Of a DNA stretch of 64,000 nucleotides, positions 43,629 through 53,483 are shown in pieces. The position numbers and the translations under genes are program-made. Source of the stretch: Clostridiales bacterium UBA4039 (lineage in GTDB: Bacteria; Bacillota; Clostridia; Lachnospirales; Vallitaleaceae); NCBI GenBank assembly GCA_002382805.1, contig DGAD01000034.1:1-64000 (forward strand), given 5' to 3'. The notes under the pieces were generated by a model. That model had not been told where the DNA came from. It saw only the letters and a program-made list of their open reading frames with translations, and made no database searches. The number at the start of each line of letters is the position of its first letter. Position 1 is the stretch's first letter.

Positions 43629-44942
43629 TTACTTACCCGCTTCAACAAAAGCTTCGCTTAATTTTGTTAATAACTCCTCTGCACTCATATCTGTTGTAAA
43701 GAATTCTTCTGCTACCGGAACGAGATAAACATCAACAATTCCAGCTGGCCAGTATGTTGTCATCGGCCAAGATATTGTTTTTCCTTCTGCTGTGTATCGT
43801 GCTACTTCCGCTGAAAGTGGGTCAAGATCTGCGTTATCAACAGATTTTAGAATTGGAATAAACCCAAACTCTTCGCTTAAATATCTTTGTCCATTTTCAC
43901 TTGTATATAACCATTCAAGAAATGCCTGTCCTGCTTGAATCTCTTCAGGTGCCGCCTGAGAGTTAACGTACCAGCTTGATGGTACACTAACTGCAATCTT
44001 ATCATTACCTGCAATCGGTAATGGCATCATACCCATTTCAAAGTCAAGATCATAATCAGCAAACATTCCATATACCCAGTTACCTTGGTGAATTGATGCT
44101 GTTTTACCTGTAGCAAAATCACCTGTTTGTATATCATAATTAACATCTAACGGACTCACGGTATTTTCACGAACATCTACCATTAATTTTGCAAATTCAA
44201 CAAACTCATTGTAGTCATTCATGGTAACTTCACCTGCAATCAATTGCTCTGTAAAAGCTTGTGGGTCTTCAACAAGTGCAAATGGTGTATTTAAAATATG
44301 CCCAATCATAAAATAGCTTTCTTGAGATAGGCTAAATCCATTAATCCCTTCTGCTTGCTTTTCTTTTAATATGGCTTCAAAAGCATCAATATCTTTAACC
44401 ACTGTAGGCTCAATCATAGACTTGTTATATACGACTCCAAAACCTTCAACTGTATAAGGAACACCTACAAGTTTTCCATCAATAACATCTGCCATGCCCT
44501 CTGCAATATCATCTGCAAAAGAAATATCACTTAAATCTGCCAAATATGGTGTTAATTCTATAGATTCCGATCCCGGTGCCAAACTAAAAACTGTGGGTCC
44601 TTGATTGTTACTTAATCGAATTCTTAACTGTTGAAGATAATCATCTCCTGTTGTTCCCCACACTTCAACTTCAACACCTGTCTCTTGCTCATATTCCTTT
44701 GCTAGCGCTTCAAGTTGATCAATAATTTCTACTTTGGATTGAAAGACCACAATCTTATCCACTGACTCTGTATCTGCATCTGCATCCTTTGTCGCATCTG
44801 TCTCTGAACTTTCAGACGTACTTGTTGGCTTACCGCCATCCTTACCTCCATCGCTATCCGATGTATTCGCGCATGCTGCAAGCAACATACTCATAACCAA
44901 TAATACTGCAATTAAGTGACTAACTCCTCTTTTTGTTCTCAT
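43629..44942 (-). CDS. Extracellular sugar-binding lipoprotein (ABC family 1)
   Basis: Lipoprotein of 437 residues. A basic N terminus, hydrophobic core and lipobox LLAAC (Cys near residue 24) are followed by a Ser/Thr/Asp/Lys-rich linker to about residue 60, then a type 1 solute-binding fold (EVEVWGTTGDDYLQQLRIRL, GVPYTVEGFGVVYNKS). AGGAGGGCTATT sets the start. First gene of the LacI-controlled operon with two permeases and a GH65 phosphorylase, so the ligand is likely an alpha-glucose disaccharide or oligosaccharide. Confidence 0.92.
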   Translation of the reverse strand: MRTKRGVSHLIAVLLVMSMLLAACANTSDSDGGKDGGKPTSTSESSETDATKDADADTESVDKIVVFQSKVEIIDQLEALAKEYEQETGVEVEVWGTTGDDYLQQLRIRLSNNQGPTVFSLAPGSESIELTPYLADLSDISFADDIAEGMADVIDGKLVGVPYTVEGFGVVYNKSMIEPTVVKDIDAFEAILKEKQAEGINGFSLSQESYFMIGHILNTPFALVEDPQAFTEQLIAGEVTMNDYNEFVEFAKLMVDVRENTVSPLDVNYDIQTGDFATGKTASIHQGNWVYGMFADYDLDFEMGMMPLPIAGNDKIAVSVPSSWYVNSQAAPEEIQAGQAFLEWLYTSENGQRYLSEEFGFIPILKSVDNADLDPLSAEVARYTAEGKTISWPMTTYWPAGIVDVYLVPVAEEFFTTDMSAEELLTKLSEAFVEAGK

Positions 44943-44964
44943 AATAGCCCTCCTATTTTGTTTG

Positions 44965-45011
44965 GTAAAACGTTATACTAGGATTATAGGCTAGCCTTTA
45001 TGCTTTGTCAA
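44965..45011 (-). promoter_or_regulatory. Consensus sigma-A promoter with LacI-type operator
   Basis: On the minus strand TTGACA (45006-45011), 17 bases and TATAAT (44983-44988) are both exact consensus hexamers. Directly downstream, GTAAAACGTTATAC (44965-44978) is a near-perfect CpG-centred palindrome of the LacI-family type, covering the early transcribed region. A strong promoter blocked by a repressor is the simplest reading; the LacI-type gene is directly upstream. Confidence 0.8.
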
Positions 45012-45046
45012 CGCCTTTTTGTTTTTTATTAGTTATTATATACAAA

Positions 45047-45106
45047 AAAAGTATGTATCAACAGGTTTTTTAAACGTTTAATCCAAACCTATGAATACAT
45101 ACTTTT
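45047..45106 (-). terminator. Terminator of the LacI-type gene, with CpG palindrome in its loop
   Basis: AAAAGTATGTAT (45047-45058) and ATACATACTTTT (45095-45106) form a perfect 12-bp stem, extended inward by AGGTTT/AAACCT. The minus-strand copy ends in a T7 run 51 bases after the lacI stop. The loop centre holds TTAAACGTTTAA (45070-45081), a perfect LacI-type palindrome about 104 bases from the operator at 44965-44978. Confidence 0.6.
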
Positions 45107-45156
45107 CATTTCATTGTTCTTTTTAATAAAACATATTATTTTTTTACTAAAACATT

Positions 45157-46128
45157 TTACTTTCGATCCGGTGTCGTCTCTCGCCAAATAACTTTTGCCT
45201 CTACCAAAATATCATGCATCTGTTTTTTTCCTTTTATATATTCAATCAAATACTTTGCTGCGATAAACCCAAGCTCATACTTAGGTATATCCACAGTAGT
45301 AAGCCCCATAATTTGGGCAGATTGTTCATTATCAAATCCTGTAACTGCAACATCTTGAGGGACACGATGTCCATTTTCTTCTAAGGCTTTGATTGCACCA
45401 AGCGCCATATTGTCATTTGCACACACAAAGACTTCTGGAAGCTCTTGGCTTAAGATAAAAATCTTAGCTGCCAAATATCCACTTTTTTCCCGGTAATTCC
45501 CCGCATAATAGTAGTTTTCACTAAATTCAATGGCATTGAGTTCAAGCACATCCCGAAAAGCTTTGTAACGCTCAATTGTATCCAGTGTATGTTCCGGCCC
45601 TGCAATAAATGCAAATTTTTTATAGCCTTTGTCGACAAGACCTTGAACTAGTTTTTTCATCGGATTATAGTTGTCGATAATAACACTTTTTATATTTGGA
45701 TTATCAATTTTGCGGTCTAACACAACAATTGGATATTTTCGACTGGCAACGCTAATTAAAAGTTCATCAGGTATTTTTTCGTCTAGAACGATACTACCAG
45801 CACTCATGTTGCTACGCATAAATTTTTCACATGATTTTTCTGTAATGATTGCAAGATCATAATCATAATCATTGACACAATCACTTATTCCATGAATGAT
45901 TTTCAAATAAAAGCTTCGGTCAAAATCGCCAAAATTAAATAACAGCACATTACTTTTCCCTGATTTTAATGCTCGCCCTGCACTGTTCGGATAATAATTT
46001 AGCTCTTTACAAATGTTTAAAACACGTTCTCGTGTTTCTTTACCTACATTTTTTCGTCCGTTTAATACATTTGAAACTGTAGAAATTGATACACCTGCTT
46101 TTTTTGCCACATCCTTTATTCCACTCAT
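45157..46128 (-). CDS. LacI family transcriptional regulator
   Basis: Repressor of 323 residues. Residues 1-50 are the LacI helix-turn-helix and hinge (IKDVAKKAGVSISTVSNVLNG, then the ALKSGKS hinge), and the rest is a sugar-binding periplasmic-protein-like domain with GFDNEQSAQIMGLTTVDIP near residue 270. ATG 46128 has AAGGAGA upstream; the frame is open to 46155. It is followed by the sugar transporter operon with LacI-type operator at its promoter, so repression of that operon, released by its sugar, is expected. It diverges from the DUF1846 gene. Confidence 0.92.
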   Translation of the reverse strand: MSGIKDVAKKAGVSISTVSNVLNGRKNVGKETRERVLNICKELNYYPNSAGRALKSGKSNVLLFNFGDFDRSFYLKIIHGISDCVNDYDYDLAIITEKSCEKFMRSNMSAGSIVLDEKIPDELLISVASRKYPIVVLDRKIDNPNIKSVIIDNYNPMKKLVQGLVDKGYKKFAFIAGPEHTLDTIERYKAFRDVLELNAIEFSENYYYAGNYREKSGYLAAKIFILSQELPEVFVCANDNMALGAIKALEENGHRVPQDVAVTGFDNEQSAQIMGLTTVDIPKYELGFIAAKYLIEYIKGKKQMHDILVEAKVIWRETTPDRK

Positions 46129-46245
46129 ATCGCTCTCCTTATCAACAAATTTCATATAGTTATTATACTACTTTTTAGTAAAATCACAAACATTTTACCA
46201 ATTCGAAGCGAGATTTTAAAAACTCCTTTACTTATCTTCGTACCT

Positions 46246-46270
46246 GATTTACTATATAATATAGTAAATC
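46246..46270 (+). promoter_or_regulatory. Perfect 11-3-11 inverted repeat over the DUF1846 promoter
   Basis: GATTTACTATA (46246-46256), TAA, TATAGTAAATC (46260-46270). The -10 hexamer TATAAT (46255-46260) lies at the centre, so a bound dimeric protein would block polymerase. No CpG centre, so it is not a LacI site. The cognate regulator is unknown. Confidence 0.6.
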
Positions 46271-46288
46271 TAAACTCTGGAGGATATT

Positions 46289-47797
46289 ATGAAAAAAGGT
46301 TTCGACCCCAAAAAATATTTAGAAGAACAATCCAAATATATTCTAGAACGTGTGGACAATTATGATAAACTATATCTTGAATTTGGCGGCAAATTACTCT
46401 TTGATATGCATGCGAAACGTGTGTTGCCCGGCTATGATGAAAATGCAAAGCTTGAACTTTTAAAAAAATTACGTGATAAGCTGGAAATCATCATCTGCCT
46501 CTATGCTGGCGACCTTGAACGTAACAAAATCCGCAGCGATTTTGGAATTTCGTATGATATGGACGTCTATAAGCTTATTGATGACTTACGTTCACAAAAT
46601 CTTCTTGTCAATAGCGTAGTCATCACCCGCTATGATAATCAACCTTCTGCCAACGTCTTTATCAATAAACTGGCACAAAAAGGCATCAAAGTCTATAAAC
46701 ATCAATCAACAAAAGGCTATCCTACAGATATCGACACTATCGTCAGTGAAGAGGGCTACGGTCAAAACCCATACATCGAAACGTCTAAACCTATTATTGC
46801 CGTTACCGGACCTGGCCCTGGTAGTGGAAAACTTGCCACATGCCTTAGCCAACTCTATCATGAAAACAAGATGGGTAATCGTATTGGCTACTCGAAGTTT
46901 GAGACCTTCCCCGTATGGAACCTGGCACTAAAGCATCCGGTCAACATCGCTTATGAAGCTGCTACTGCTGATTTAAAAGACGTGAACATGCTGGACTCTT
47001 TTCATATTGAAGCCTATAACGAAGTAGCTGTCAATTATAATCGCGATATGGAAACCTTCCCTGTGCTTAAGCGCATTATCGAAAAAATAACCGGTGTAGA
47101 TTCACACTATCAATCACCAACGGATATGGGTGTCAATTGTATTGCAAGCGGTATAGTGGATGATGAAATCGTACGAGAGGCTTCACGCCAAGAAATCATT
47201 CGCCGATACTTTAAAACAAGTTGCGAATATAAGAAAGGCTTAACTGATCAGGAGACACTTGATCGCATTAAATTAATCATGGATGAGATGAAGATTAAGA
47301 TTACTGATCGCGCTGTCGTTGAACCGGCTTGGAGATATCTTGAAGAACTAGACACTTCACATCCAGAGCAATCTTCCCATCACGTCGTCTCCATCGAACT
47401 GTGTAAGGGTCACATCGTTACCGGTAGAACCAGTGATATCATGGACGCCTCAGCTGCTGCCATCCTTAATGCTGTAAAACATTATGCAAAGATTGAAGAT
47501 GATGTCCATCTCCTTGCACCTGCTATTTTAGATCCGATTATTCGTCTCAAAAAAGAGAATCTGGGCAACCATTTTCCAATCCTTAATAGCGAGGAAGTCC
47601 TTCTTGCTCTAAGTATTAGCGCTGCTTTTAACCCGATTGCTCAAGTGGCTCTTGATAATTTACATAAACTTAAAAACTGTCAAGCCCACTCCACAAGTAT
47701 ACTTAGTGCCAATAATGAAAGTACCTATCGCAAGCTAGAACTGGAATTCACCTGTGATCCGGCCTTCTCCTCCGATAGTTTATTCTACAACAACTAA
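46289..47797 (+). CDS. DUF1846 (UPF0371) family protein
   Basis: Cytoplasmic protein of 502 residues matching DUF1846/UPF0371 ([18 protein letters not shown] start; [20 protein letters not shown] near residue 180 resembles a P-loop-type nucleotide site; [18 protein letters not shown] and [16 protein letters not shown] later). The family is widespread in Bacillota and its function is unproven. It is monocistronic with GGAGGATATT before ATG, a palindrome on its promoter, and a terminator after it. It diverges from the LacI-type gene but shows no CpG-type operator, so control by a different regulator is likely. Confidence 0.85.
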   Translation: MKKGFDPKKYLEEQSKYILERVDNYDKLYLEFGGKLLFDMHAKRVLPGYDENAKLELLKKLRDKLEIIICLYAGDLERNKIRSDFGISYDMDVYKLIDDLRSQNLLVNSVVITRYDNQPSANVFINKLAQKGIKVYKHQSTKGYPTDIDTIVSEEGYGQNPYIETSKPIIAVTGPGPGSGKLATCLSQLYHENKMGNRIGYSKFETFPVWNLALKHPVNIAYEAATADLKDVNMLDSFHIEAYNEVAVNYNRDMETFPVLKRIIEKITGVDSHYQSPTDMGVNCIASGIVDDEIVREASRQEIIRRYFKTSCEYKKGLTDQETLDRIKLIMDEMKIKITDRAVVEPAWRYLEELDTSHPEQSSHHVVSIELCKGHIVTGRTSDIMDASAAAILNAVKHYAKIEDDVHLLAPAILDPIIRLKKENLGNHFPILNSEEVLLALSISAAFNPIAQVALDNLHKLKNCQAHSTSILSANNESTYRKLELEFTCDPAFSSDSLFYNN

Positions 47798-47832
47798 AGA
47801 CCATCCCTTCGGTTCTTATAAAGAATCTTGTA

Positions 47833-47869
47833 AAAAAAGCAATACCCCTTAACGGAGTATTGCTTTTTT
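47833..47869. terminator. Bidirectional terminator between DUF1846 and GH3 genes
   Basis: AAAAAAGCAATAC (47833-47845) and GTATTGCTTTTTT (47857-47869) pair perfectly over 13 bp with a short inner CC/GG. A- and T-tracts flank both sides, serving the convergent genes on both strands. Confidence 0.8.
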
Positions 47870-47879
47870 GTTTCCTTTT

Positions 47880-50015
47880 TTATGCATTAACCTCAAGCGT
47901 TGCCACACAGGCACCACTCAGTTCTTCACTGCGTTCATCCGGTTGAAACCCTCCAAAGGAGATTTGATAATTCGCCTTGGGGAGTATTTCCCTTCCTTCT
48001 GCATCATACAGCACAAAGGCTTCTATGGGAAGATGGATGGTAACCGTCTGTGTCTCTTGTGGTTGCAGATAAACTTTTTTAATGCCTTTTAGCTGACAGT
48101 TCGCAGCACCATCCACCATGGCCTTAACATAAACTTGCACTGTCTCTGTACCTGGACGACTTCCCATATTCTTCACATCACCTTGGACCGTTATCCCTTC
48201 TTGTGTGACTTGCGTCGAAGATACTGTAACATTTGAATACTCAAAGTCCACATAGGATAGACCATACCCAAACGGATACAAGGGTTGGGTCTTCATATAG
48301 CGATAAGTCCTATTCTCCATAGAATAATCCGTAAATGCAGGCAATTCCTCTGTTGACTTATAGAAAGTCACCGGCAACCGTCCTTCGGGTGAACAGTCTC
48401 CAAACAAGACATTGGCAATAGCTCTTCCCCCTTGGGCTCCCGGATACCATCCTTGAAGTATGGCTGGGACCTTGTCTTGTGCGTAGTTGATTGCTAGCGC
48501 ACTCCCGGAGAGAAGAATCAAAACAACAGGCTTTCCGCTTTCCACCATGATTCGAAGGATATCTTCTTGAAGTCCCGGCAGATTAAGATCTGCTTTATCA
48601 CCGCTCGCGTACTGATTTCCTTCATCGCCTTCTTCACCTTCCAAACCTGAATCCAAGCCTAAGCATGCAATGACAACATCACTCTGGGCACACACACCCT
48701 TGACTTCAGCCAGACGGTCATTTTGGGTGCCTAGTCCGCTTATTTGGTCTTTGTAAAGATGACAGCCTTCTGAATACATCACCCGCGCCTGATCGCCCAC
48801 ATAATCTTGAATTCCTTCTAAAACAGTGACATAACGTGACGCCGTTCCTTCGTAATTTCCTACCAAGGCTCTACGATTATTGGCATTGGGGCCAATAACC
48901 CCAATGGTCTTAAGTTTATTCAAATCTAATGGCAAGATTTTCTTGGTATTTTTTAAGAGGACGATACTTTTTTCTGCCGCCTTTATATTTAAGGCGCGCA
49001 TCGACTGACTATCAACAACCTTATAGTCTATCGCATTAAATTCTCCGGCTTCATCGCCATCAAATAGTCCCAGCTTCATCCGTGTGGTAAACAGTCGAAT
49101 AACCGCTTCATCTAGAGTTTTTTCCTCTAAAAGTCCTTTTTTAACCGCATCTTCCAAGTAAAAAAACTGGTTGCCACAATTTAGATCACATCCATGATTC
49201 ATGGCCATTGCTACGGACTCGGTTGAATTTTTTGTCACATGATGATGTTCATGAAAATCACGAATTGCCCAGCAATCTGAAACCACATGGCCTTCAAACC
49301 CCCAACTGTCCCGAAGAATCTCCTGCAAAAGCGTAGGGCTTCCACAGCAGGGCTCACCATTAGTTCGATTATATGCCCCCATAACGGCTTCAACTTTTGC
49401 TTCTTGAACACATGCCTTGAATGCAGGCAAATAGGTCTCATGCATGTCTTTTTTTGACGCTATAGCATCAAAACTATGGCGTACATCCTCAGGACCACTA
49501 TGGACCGCAAAGTGTTTTGCACAGGCTGCCGCCTTCATATAGTTTTCATCATGTCCTTGAATGCCCTGGACAAACCTTACACCAAGGCGACCTGATAAAT
49601 AAGGGTCTTCTCCAAAGGTCTCATGTCCCCGTCCCCATCTTGGGTCTCTAAAAATATTGACATTAGGTGACCAGAAAGTCAGCCCTTTGTAGATATCTGT
49701 ATCATTAAACTCCTGTTGCATGTTAAACTTTGCTCGCCCTTCCGTTGAAATGGCATCCGCAACGGTTTCAATAAAGTCTTCATCAAAGGTCGCCGCCAAT
49801 CCTATTGCCTGTGGGAAAACCGTAGCTACTCCCGCCCTTGCCACACCATGCAATGCTTCGTTCCACCAATTGTAGGCTTTAATGCCTAGGCGCTCGATAG
49901 CCGGTGCTGCATGGAGTGTCTGAGATACTTTTTCTTCCAATGTCATCTGACGGACAAGTTCTTTGGCACGTTTGCGAAACGCATTATTTTTTTCCTGATT
50001 ATATACTAGCTCCAT
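47880..50015 (-). CDS. Glycoside hydrolase family 3 (beta-xylosidase/beta-glucosidase type)
   Basis: Cytoplasmic glycosidase of 711 residues. N-terminal TIM barrel with YNWWNEALHGVARAG (~residue 48), typical of the beta-xylosidase branch of GH3, and the nucleophile about Asp247 in VVSDCWAIRDF; then the alpha/beta sandwich (~330-570) and a C-terminal fibronectin-III-like domain (~590-700). No signal peptide, so it acts on imported oligosaccharides, releasing xylose or glucose. It is the last gene on the minus strand of the polysaccharide cluster, 103 bases after the SGNH gene; whether it is in the same operon is uncertain. Confidence 0.9.
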   Translation of the reverse strand: MELVYNQEKNNAFRKRAKELVRQMTLEEKVSQTLHAAPAIERLGIKAYNWWNEALHGVARAGVATVFPQAIGLAATFDEDFIETVADAISTEGRAKFNMQQEFNDTDIYKGLTFWSPNVNIFRDPRWGRGHETFGEDPYLSGRLGVRFVQGIQGHDENYMKAAACAKHFAVHSGPEDVRHSFDAIASKKDMHETYLPAFKACVQEAKVEAVMGAYNRTNGEPCCGSPTLLQEILRDSWGFEGHVVSDCWAIRDFHEHHHVTKNSTESVAMAMNHGCDLNCGNQFFYLEDAVKKGLLEEKTLDEAVIRLFTTRMKLGLFDGDEAGEFNAIDYKVVDSQSMRALNIKAAEKSIVLLKNTKKILPLDLNKLKTIGVIGPNANNRRALVGNYEGTASRYVTVLEGIQDYVGDQARVMYSEGCHLYKDQISGLGTQNDRLAEVKGVCAQSDVVIACLGLDSGLEGEEGDEGNQYASGDKADLNLPGLQEDILRIMVESGKPVVLILLSGSALAINYAQDKVPAILQGWYPGAQGGRAIANVLFGDCSPEGRLPVTFYKSTEELPAFTDYSMENRTYRYMKTQPLYPFGYGLSYVDFEYSNVTVSSTQVTQEGITVQGDVKNMGSRPGTETVQVYVKAMVDGAANCQLKGIKKVYLQPQETQTVTIHLPIEAFVLYDAEGREILPKANYQISFGGFQPDERSEELSGACVATLEVNA

Positions 50016-50118
50016 AACATTCTCCTTTAGTCTTTTTACTTTTTATTATAAAGGATTTTTGATGGAATGCCTTCTCTCATCTTGTCAAACACTGCTTATA
50101 TATTGCTATTTTTATTTT

Positions 50119-50829
50119 TCACCCTATCCATTGGCCTATCGCATCACCGATGATTTTTGCATAGAGATTGGCTCCTTGCATATTTAGGTGTACATGATCT
50201 TCTAGATAATAGGTATCCAACGCATGAAGATCATATTGCAAGACTTTTTGTGCGATGCCACCAACATCGACAAACGGTACATCATACATCGCGGCAATGG
50301 TCTTGATCTCTGCCACATATGCCTTGATATCTTTGACCATGGGGTGTAATGTCGCTTCTTCATGGGAGTAGATATCAATAAGAATCGGTGCTAATACGAT
50401 AAGATTCACCTTTTGCTTTCTTGCCGCACTCAAGATGAGCTCATAATAAGTTTTTAGCTCCTCAATTGGGGTATAGCGCTCCGGCTTGTCCCTTGCTATA
50501 TCATTATGAGCAAACTGCATAATAAGCCAGTCATGGGCTTTAATGTCACTGAAAATATCAAGATGTCGATTTTCCCGAATGAAGGACTTAAGCGAGCGAC
50601 CAGCCATCCCGCAATTATCAATGATAAAGCGTTCGCTCTCAAAGCATCGTTGTTGCTCAAAAACGCACTGCAACCGATGATAACTGTCCAAAAGTTCCCC
50701 ATCCAGATATTCATACAGTCGCTCTCCCCAACCGTACTGGGGGCGTTTGTCCTTCGTATAGGCCTGCATGGTCGAATCCCCGGCCAAAAAAATATGTGGT
50801 TTTCTTTTTCCTTTTTCCATCTTATGCAT
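50119..50829 (-). CDS. SGNH-family rhamnogalacturonan acetylesterase-like hydrolase
   Basis: About 236 residues. Block I is IFLAGDSTMQAY with the catalytic Ser, the Gly/Asn blocks follow (CGMAGRSLKSF; MQFAHNDIAR), and LEDHVHLN near the end supplies Asp and His. This is the RGAE group, which deacetylates rhamnogalacturonan. No signal peptide. The start is unclear: ATG 50829 overlaps the rhamnogalacturonan-lyase-like gene by 8 bases, ATG 50820 is immediately after its stop, and neither has a strong ribosome binding site, so translational coupling is likely. Position next to that gene supports a pectin role. Confidence 0.85.
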   Translation of the reverse strand: MHKMEKGKRKPHIFLAGDSTMQAYTKDKRPQYGWGERLYEYLDGELLDSYHRLQCVFEQQRCFESERFIIDNCGMAGRSLKSFIRENRHLDIFSDIKAHDWLIMQFAHNDIARDKPERYTPIEELKTYYELILSAARKQKVNLIVLAPILIDIYSHEEATLHPMVKDIKAYVAEIKTIAAMYDVPFVDVGGIAQKVLQYDLHALDTYYLEDHVHLNMQGANLYAKIIGDAIGQWIG

Positions 50830-53443
50830 CTCTAAATCCATCATAGTCCAAGTCGTTAATAATGGCTGTTGTTGCTTCAAAATCTTTTGGAAGATGCTCC
50901 CCTATAAATTCTAGGCACATAATCATATTAAGACACCACTGGGCAACAAAATTCGTTGAAATCCAAGGTATCTCTACCAGTTCTTGATGATTTCCTTTGT
51001 TTATACTTCGATGTGTTTTAAACCCATCAAAATTATCGTATCCGACTAAAGAATTTAATAGCGTTGCCCATACTTTTTTTCCAAGTGCTTCATCCTTAAA
51101 GTAATCAGCACCAAAAGCTCCCATGGTCGCTGCCATAAATGGATATGAAAAAATCCGATCTCCAATAATGCCATGAGACTCCTCCATCTGCGTCTCATGG
51201 TCCAAGAAGTAGAACCGACCATAATCAGCAAGCATTTTTGTCCACTCCCCATCATCCAGAAGTAAGGCTAACTCAAACCATATCTGGGGTGCTCCCATGC
51301 AAATCTGCAAATGAATACCGCCGGTGGTTTTCTCACCAATATATCTTAGATGATTGGTATAAGGGTCAAACTCAAAATCCGGTCCCGAAATCAACTGCAG
51401 GGGTGCTTTTTTTATATCCTCGATGCCTGTTTTGATTTTATCACGATACCTCTCATCATCAAAACGCTCCCACTGGGTCATCCAATTCGAACATAGGGAT
51501 GACCAATCCGGTCCGCTTCGGGCATGAGCTTTATAGACCATTTTGTCTTGATCATAAAACGCCTCTAAGGGGTCTTTATTCAAAAAGGTTAGTTCATTAT
51601 CTTTAAGTTCATCAAAAATATCTTCTAACCTAGAATCTCCCGTCATATAGTAATAAAAACGGTGGTGCCCTGCCATAGCAATTCTGGCTTCTTTGCAAGG
51701 GCATCCCCAGTGTCTGACGTTGTGTCTAGAGCCTAATCCTTTGAGCTGACCCATATGATATACATCAACCTCTGAGGTATGTCTGGATAATTTTTCGGCA
51801 AGGGTAAAAATATCTTCCCGACCGGTTCGCATAAACATAAGCCACAGCCAAAGGGTTGGCACAAGCTCCGTATTATCCCACGCATAACCGCCAATATCAT
51901 ACCTCCATTGATGTCTTGGTGCATCATATGTATGCATAAAATCACCATAATTAAACAAACCATACCAATGTCTTTGCTTCACCTCATTGAGGTAAAAATC
52001 AACAGCCCGGTCAAGCTGATCTTCAATCCATACTTCCATCGGTGTCTCTTTTTTAACCATGGACCAGTGCCCAAAAGCTTTTAACTGATGATAATACTCT
52101 GGCTTGCCAACATACACTGGCGGCTGATTAATCTGGTGCGAAAAGTCAATGAGCTTTTCATCGGATGGAATAATATTGGAATCAAAAATAATGGAAAACT
52201 CAGATGTCGACCCAATACCATAGGGTGCTGCGCCCTTAAAGTCATAGCCTTCGTAGCATACCGCATTATATCCTCGGTTGGCATAATGCCTAAAATCCAT
52301 GGGTTGTGCTTGAGGTGACCAAATCCACATTGTTGCATTGGCCAGGTCTTGGTCCAAATCTTTAATCGTATAACCACTAGGGTATTTTTCCCAAAAATCT
52401 CTTGTCCCTAAGATGACGGATCCATTCTCATCTCCAAAAGCTATCGTCCCCTTGGTCTGCGTTCCTCGAAGACTATCAATATAACAAAGGTTCTCTCCAA
52501 ATAATTTTTTCTTGATTAAAAAACTGTTGTGGCTAGATTGACATAAATCAAATTCACTCCAGTAAGGGGTGTTGTTCATGATAAAGTCTATATCTGCTTG
52601 CTGTTCCATAGGAAAATCAATGGTTTCCCCATCCATTTGTGCCTCATAGACCTTTTTTGCAATTGGCGGACGCCAAGAAACTAACGGTACAACACTTTCA
52701 TGAAACGTCCCAAAGTCTGTCTCCATTTTGATATGCCGGTTATACATCGGACTCTGCATCGGTTTATCAAAGGTAACCCCAAGCCCTTTTAGAAAATCTT
52801 TATCCTCATCGCCATCATATAAAAACGTATAGGTCATATCGATTTTTTCACTATTCAACCCAACTTTTAGGCGAATAATAAACGGGATTTTTTGATCGGT
52901 TGCATTGAGATGTATCCCTTCGTACTTAACAATCACCTGTAGGTCTCCACCTTGTTCAATGCTACAGTTTTCAATTTTAGACCGATAGGTCTTATCAAAC
53001 CTTGCGTTATACCCATTCATCTGTGCTGGTTCTTCAAGGATTAACGTTGACTGGCCGTTTAAGAGGGTTAACTTTCCATCGACATAAATTTCATCAAAAA
53101 TTTTGTCTGAATGTTTTGTAATCTTCATCAAAATTTTGTTGGTATCAATGCTTATCGCTTCTTTTGTCTCTTCAATCTTGATACCTTCGATTGTACTGCT
53201 TTTTTCACCTTCTACTGCCAAGACTTCAATGGTATCTGATAAATTGGTTGCATCTGCCGTATGTTTTGTCCATTTTATACTTTTATCCGGCCAAAAGGCT
53301 GTCACTTTCGTGTCCATTGGAAGCGTCTGTTTATCACTGATAAGCCTAAACGCCGTCGCATCTTTATATTGTCCCTTTTCCCATATACAACCAAATGTTG
53401 TATATCCCTTTTTTGTCCTGTTTTCTAGGTTTTTTAATTTCAT
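50822..53443 (-). CDS. Exo-rhamnogalacturonan lyase-like protein (PcRGLX/YetA family)
   Basis: Cytoplasmic protein of 873 residues resembling the YetA/PcRGLX family (relatives in PL26), which removes unsaturated disaccharides from rhamnogalacturonan. An N-terminal beta-sandwich (~1-300) is followed by an (alpha/alpha) barrel-like region (~430-800), with long aromatic-rich segments such as YGLFNYGDFMHTYDAPRHQWRY-type strings near residue 515. Catalytic residues cannot be assigned by eye. ATG 53443 has AAGGAGATAAA upstream; the open frame reaches 53494. It follows the DUF1961 gene by 40 bases and its stop overlaps the SGNH gene's likely start. The order matches a rhamnogalacturonan-oligosaccharide unit. 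Confidence 0.82.
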   Translation of the reverse strand: MKLKNLENRTKKGYTTFGCIWEKGQYKDATAFRLISDKQTLPMDTKVTAFWPDKSIKWTKHTADATNLSDTIEVLAVEGEKSSTIEGIKIEETKEAISIDTNKILMKITKHSDKIFDEIYVDGKLTLLNGQSTLILEEPAQMNGYNARFDKTYRSKIENCSIEQGGDLQVIVKYEGIHLNATDQKIPFIIRLKVGLNSEKIDMTYTFLYDGDEDKDFLKGLGVTFDKPMQSPMYNRHIKMETDFGTFHESVVPLVSWRPPIAKKVYEAQMDGETIDFPMEQQADIDFIMNNTPYWSEFDLCQSSHNSFLIKKKLFGENLCYIDSLRGTQTKGTIAFGDENGSVILGTRDFWEKYPSGYTIKDLDQDLANATMWIWSPQAQPMDFRHYANRGYNAVCYEGYDFKGAAPYGIGSTSEFSIIFDSNIIPSDEKLIDFSHQINQPPVYVGKPEYYHQLKAFGHWSMVKKETPMEVWIEDQLDRAVDFYLNEVKQRHWYGLFNYGDFMHTYDAPRHQWRYDIGGYAWDNTELVPTLWLWLMFMRTGREDIFTLAEKLSRHTSEVDVYHMGQLKGLGSRHNVRHWGCPCKEARIAMAGHHRFYYYMTGDSRLEDIFDELKDNELTFLNKDPLEAFYDQDKMVYKAHARSGPDWSSLCSNWMTQWERFDDERYRDKIKTGIEDIKKAPLQLISGPDFEFDPYTNHLRYIGEKTTGGIHLQICMGAPQIWFELALLLDDGEWTKMLADYGRFYFLDHETQMEESHGIIGDRIFSYPFMAATMGAFGADYFKDEALGKKVWATLLNSLVGYDNFDGFKTHRSINKGNHQELVEIPWISTNFVAQWCLNMIMCLEFIGEHLPKDFEATTAIINDLDYDGFRDA

Positions 53444-53483
53444 TTTATCTCCTTGGCGTACCTGTTTGACACGTGAACATATG

